5,030 nt of DNA from Saprospiraceae bacterium (lineage in GTDB: Bacteria > Bacteroidota > Bacteroidia > Chitinophagales > Saprospiraceae): positions 1 to 5,030 of the forward strand of contig JADZBJ010000462.1 in NCBI GenBank assembly GCA_020852155.1, written 5' to 3'. The notes beneath the pieces are model-generated. The model did not search any database and was not told where the DNA came from. It saw only the letters and a list, made by a program, of their open reading frames with translations. How positions within the stretch are numbered: the stretch's first letter is position 1; the number at the start of each line of letters is the position of its first letter. Positions 4,311-5,030 of the stretch are shown piece by piece. The translations under genes and the position numbers were made by a program.

Positions 4311-5030
4311 TATACGATGGCGCCGTAGAGGTCGTATTCTTCTGCCGACGTAATGCGTACCTGAGCGAAATCGCCTAACCGGGCGTAATTACCCTTGATC
4401 GGTACCAATACTTCATTGTCCACTTCCGGCGAATCAAACTCCGTACGGCCGATATAATGCTGGCCTTCCTGACGGTCAAACAAGACCTTGAAAGTCTGAC
4501 CAATTTTGGCGGTGTTTTTCTCTAATGAAATTTCCTGCTGCACTTCCATCAGGCGCTGCGCGCGTTCCTCTTTCACTTCCGCCGGAATATCGTCGGGCAT
4601 ATCATAAGCGCGCGTATTCTCTTCATGCGAATACTGAAACACGCCTACACGCTCAAAACGCTGTTCCCGGACAAAATCCAGCAACTCTTCAAAAGCCTCC
4701 TCCGTCTCGCCGGGGTGACCCACCAAAAACGTCGTGCGTAGGGCAATGCCAGGCACTTTTTCGCGAATTTTAGCCAGTAATTCAGTCGTTTCAGCGCGGG
4801 TAATCTGTCGGCGCATGGCATCCAGCACAGCGTCGGAAGCATGTTGCAGCGGAATGTCTAAGTAGTTGCAGATGTTAGGGCGGGCAGCCATGACATCCAG
4901 TATTTCAAGCGGGAACTTGCTTGGATAGGCATAGTGCAGGCGAATCCATTCAATGCCTTCCACATCAGCCAGGGCATTCAGCAGGCGCGGCAATTCGCGC
5001 TCTTTGTACAAATCGAGGCCGTAGTAGGTC
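4310..5030 (-). CDS. rimO: ribosomal protein S12 methylthiotransferase RimO (C-terminal half; N-terminus beyond window)
   Basis: Radical-SAM enzyme that adds a methylthio group to a conserved aspartate of ribosomal protein S12 in the cytoplasm. The window holds the last 239 residues of a protein usually about 430-440 long. The visible part starts TYYGLDLYKERELP and continues through GIEWIRLHYAYPSKFP, NICNYLDIPLQHASDAVLDAMRR, LRTTFLVGHPGETEEAFEELLDFV and FQYSHEENTRAY, all typical of RimO and distinguishing it from the tRNA enzyme MiaB (the Y-A-Y-P and P-L-Q-H segments). The C-terminal ~65 residues (from about GQTFKVLFDRQEG to DLYGAIV) form the TRAM domain, which contacts S12. The N-terminal domain and the cysteines of both iron-sulfur clusters lie outside the window, so activity cannot be judged fully. 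The frame is open to the edge at 5030. The stop codon TAG abuts a hairpin repeat that lies just downstream of the gene. Confidence 0.92.
   Translation of the reverse strand, partial: TYYGLDLYKERELPRLLNALADVEGIEWIRLHYAYPSKFPLEILDVMAARPNICNYLDIPLQHASDAVLDAMRRQITRAETTELLAKIREKVPGIALRTTFLVGHPGETEEAFEELLDFVREQRFERVGVFQYSHEENTRAYDMPDDIPAEVKEERAQRLMEVQQEISLEKNTAKIGQTFKVLFDRQEGQHYIGRTEFDSPEVDNEVLVPIKGNYARLGDFAQVRITSAEEYDLYGAIV

Noticed and set aside
4525..4842. ORFs at 4525-4773 (plus) and 4645-4842 (minus, other frame)
   Set aside because: Both overlap the conserved RimO coding sequence and have compositions expected of shadow frames.

Overview
This window looks like a chromosomal segment of a member of the Bacteroidota, probably an environmental Saprospiria- or Chitinophagia-like lineage. 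That placement is an inference. It rests on protein style (an MlaF-like ATPase with an N-S-G-L-D-P Walker B tail, PSCyt1-type heme lipoproteins beside an OB-fold protein and a YceI protein), on the lack of Shine-Dalgarno sequences before most genes, and on TAnnTTTG-like -7 promoter elements. No marker in the window fixes the genus.

Layout. Positions 1-614 (minus) hold the N-terminal 204 codons of an ABC transporter ATPase of the Mla/Ttg2A lipid-transport type, cut by the window edge. Just upstream of it, also minus, is a small one-helix membrane protein (691-858). A short divergent intergenic region follows. Then comes a plus-strand run of a diheme cytochrome c lipoprotein (911-1615), a monoheme cytochrome c lipoprotein (1647-2021) and a membrane-anchored OB-fold protein (2041-2451). 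A 550-bp non-coding repeat array (2451-3002) separates these from a secreted YceI-family protein (3014-3565), which ends in a clear intrinsic terminator. A W-rich, membrane-anchored protein of unknown function (3776-4183, plus) converges on the C-terminal half of the RimO gene (4310-5030, minus, cut by the window edge). Two kinds of small palindromic repeat lie between those two convergent genes.

How the genes fit together. The three heme domains in the two cytochrome genes are homologous, so the pair looks like the product of domain duplication. Both proteins should sit on the periplasmic side as lipoproteins. The OB-fold and YceI proteins are also predicted to be anchored in, or exported to, the envelope. 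The four genes plausibly form one envelope redox or small-ligand module, but no substrate can be read from the sequence.

The most unusual object is the array at 2451-3002. It is a roughly 550-bp imperfect inverted repeat. Each arm is built of 10-bp units (GTTTGAARTW-like on the left, the reverse complement on the right) with five GC-rich modules of 16 or 14 bp inserted at quantised distances of 18, 28 or 38 bp. It begins inside the stop codon of the OB-fold gene and ends 11 bp before the YceI start codon. I see no protein-coding capacity, CRISPR, tRNA, rRNA or transposase in it.
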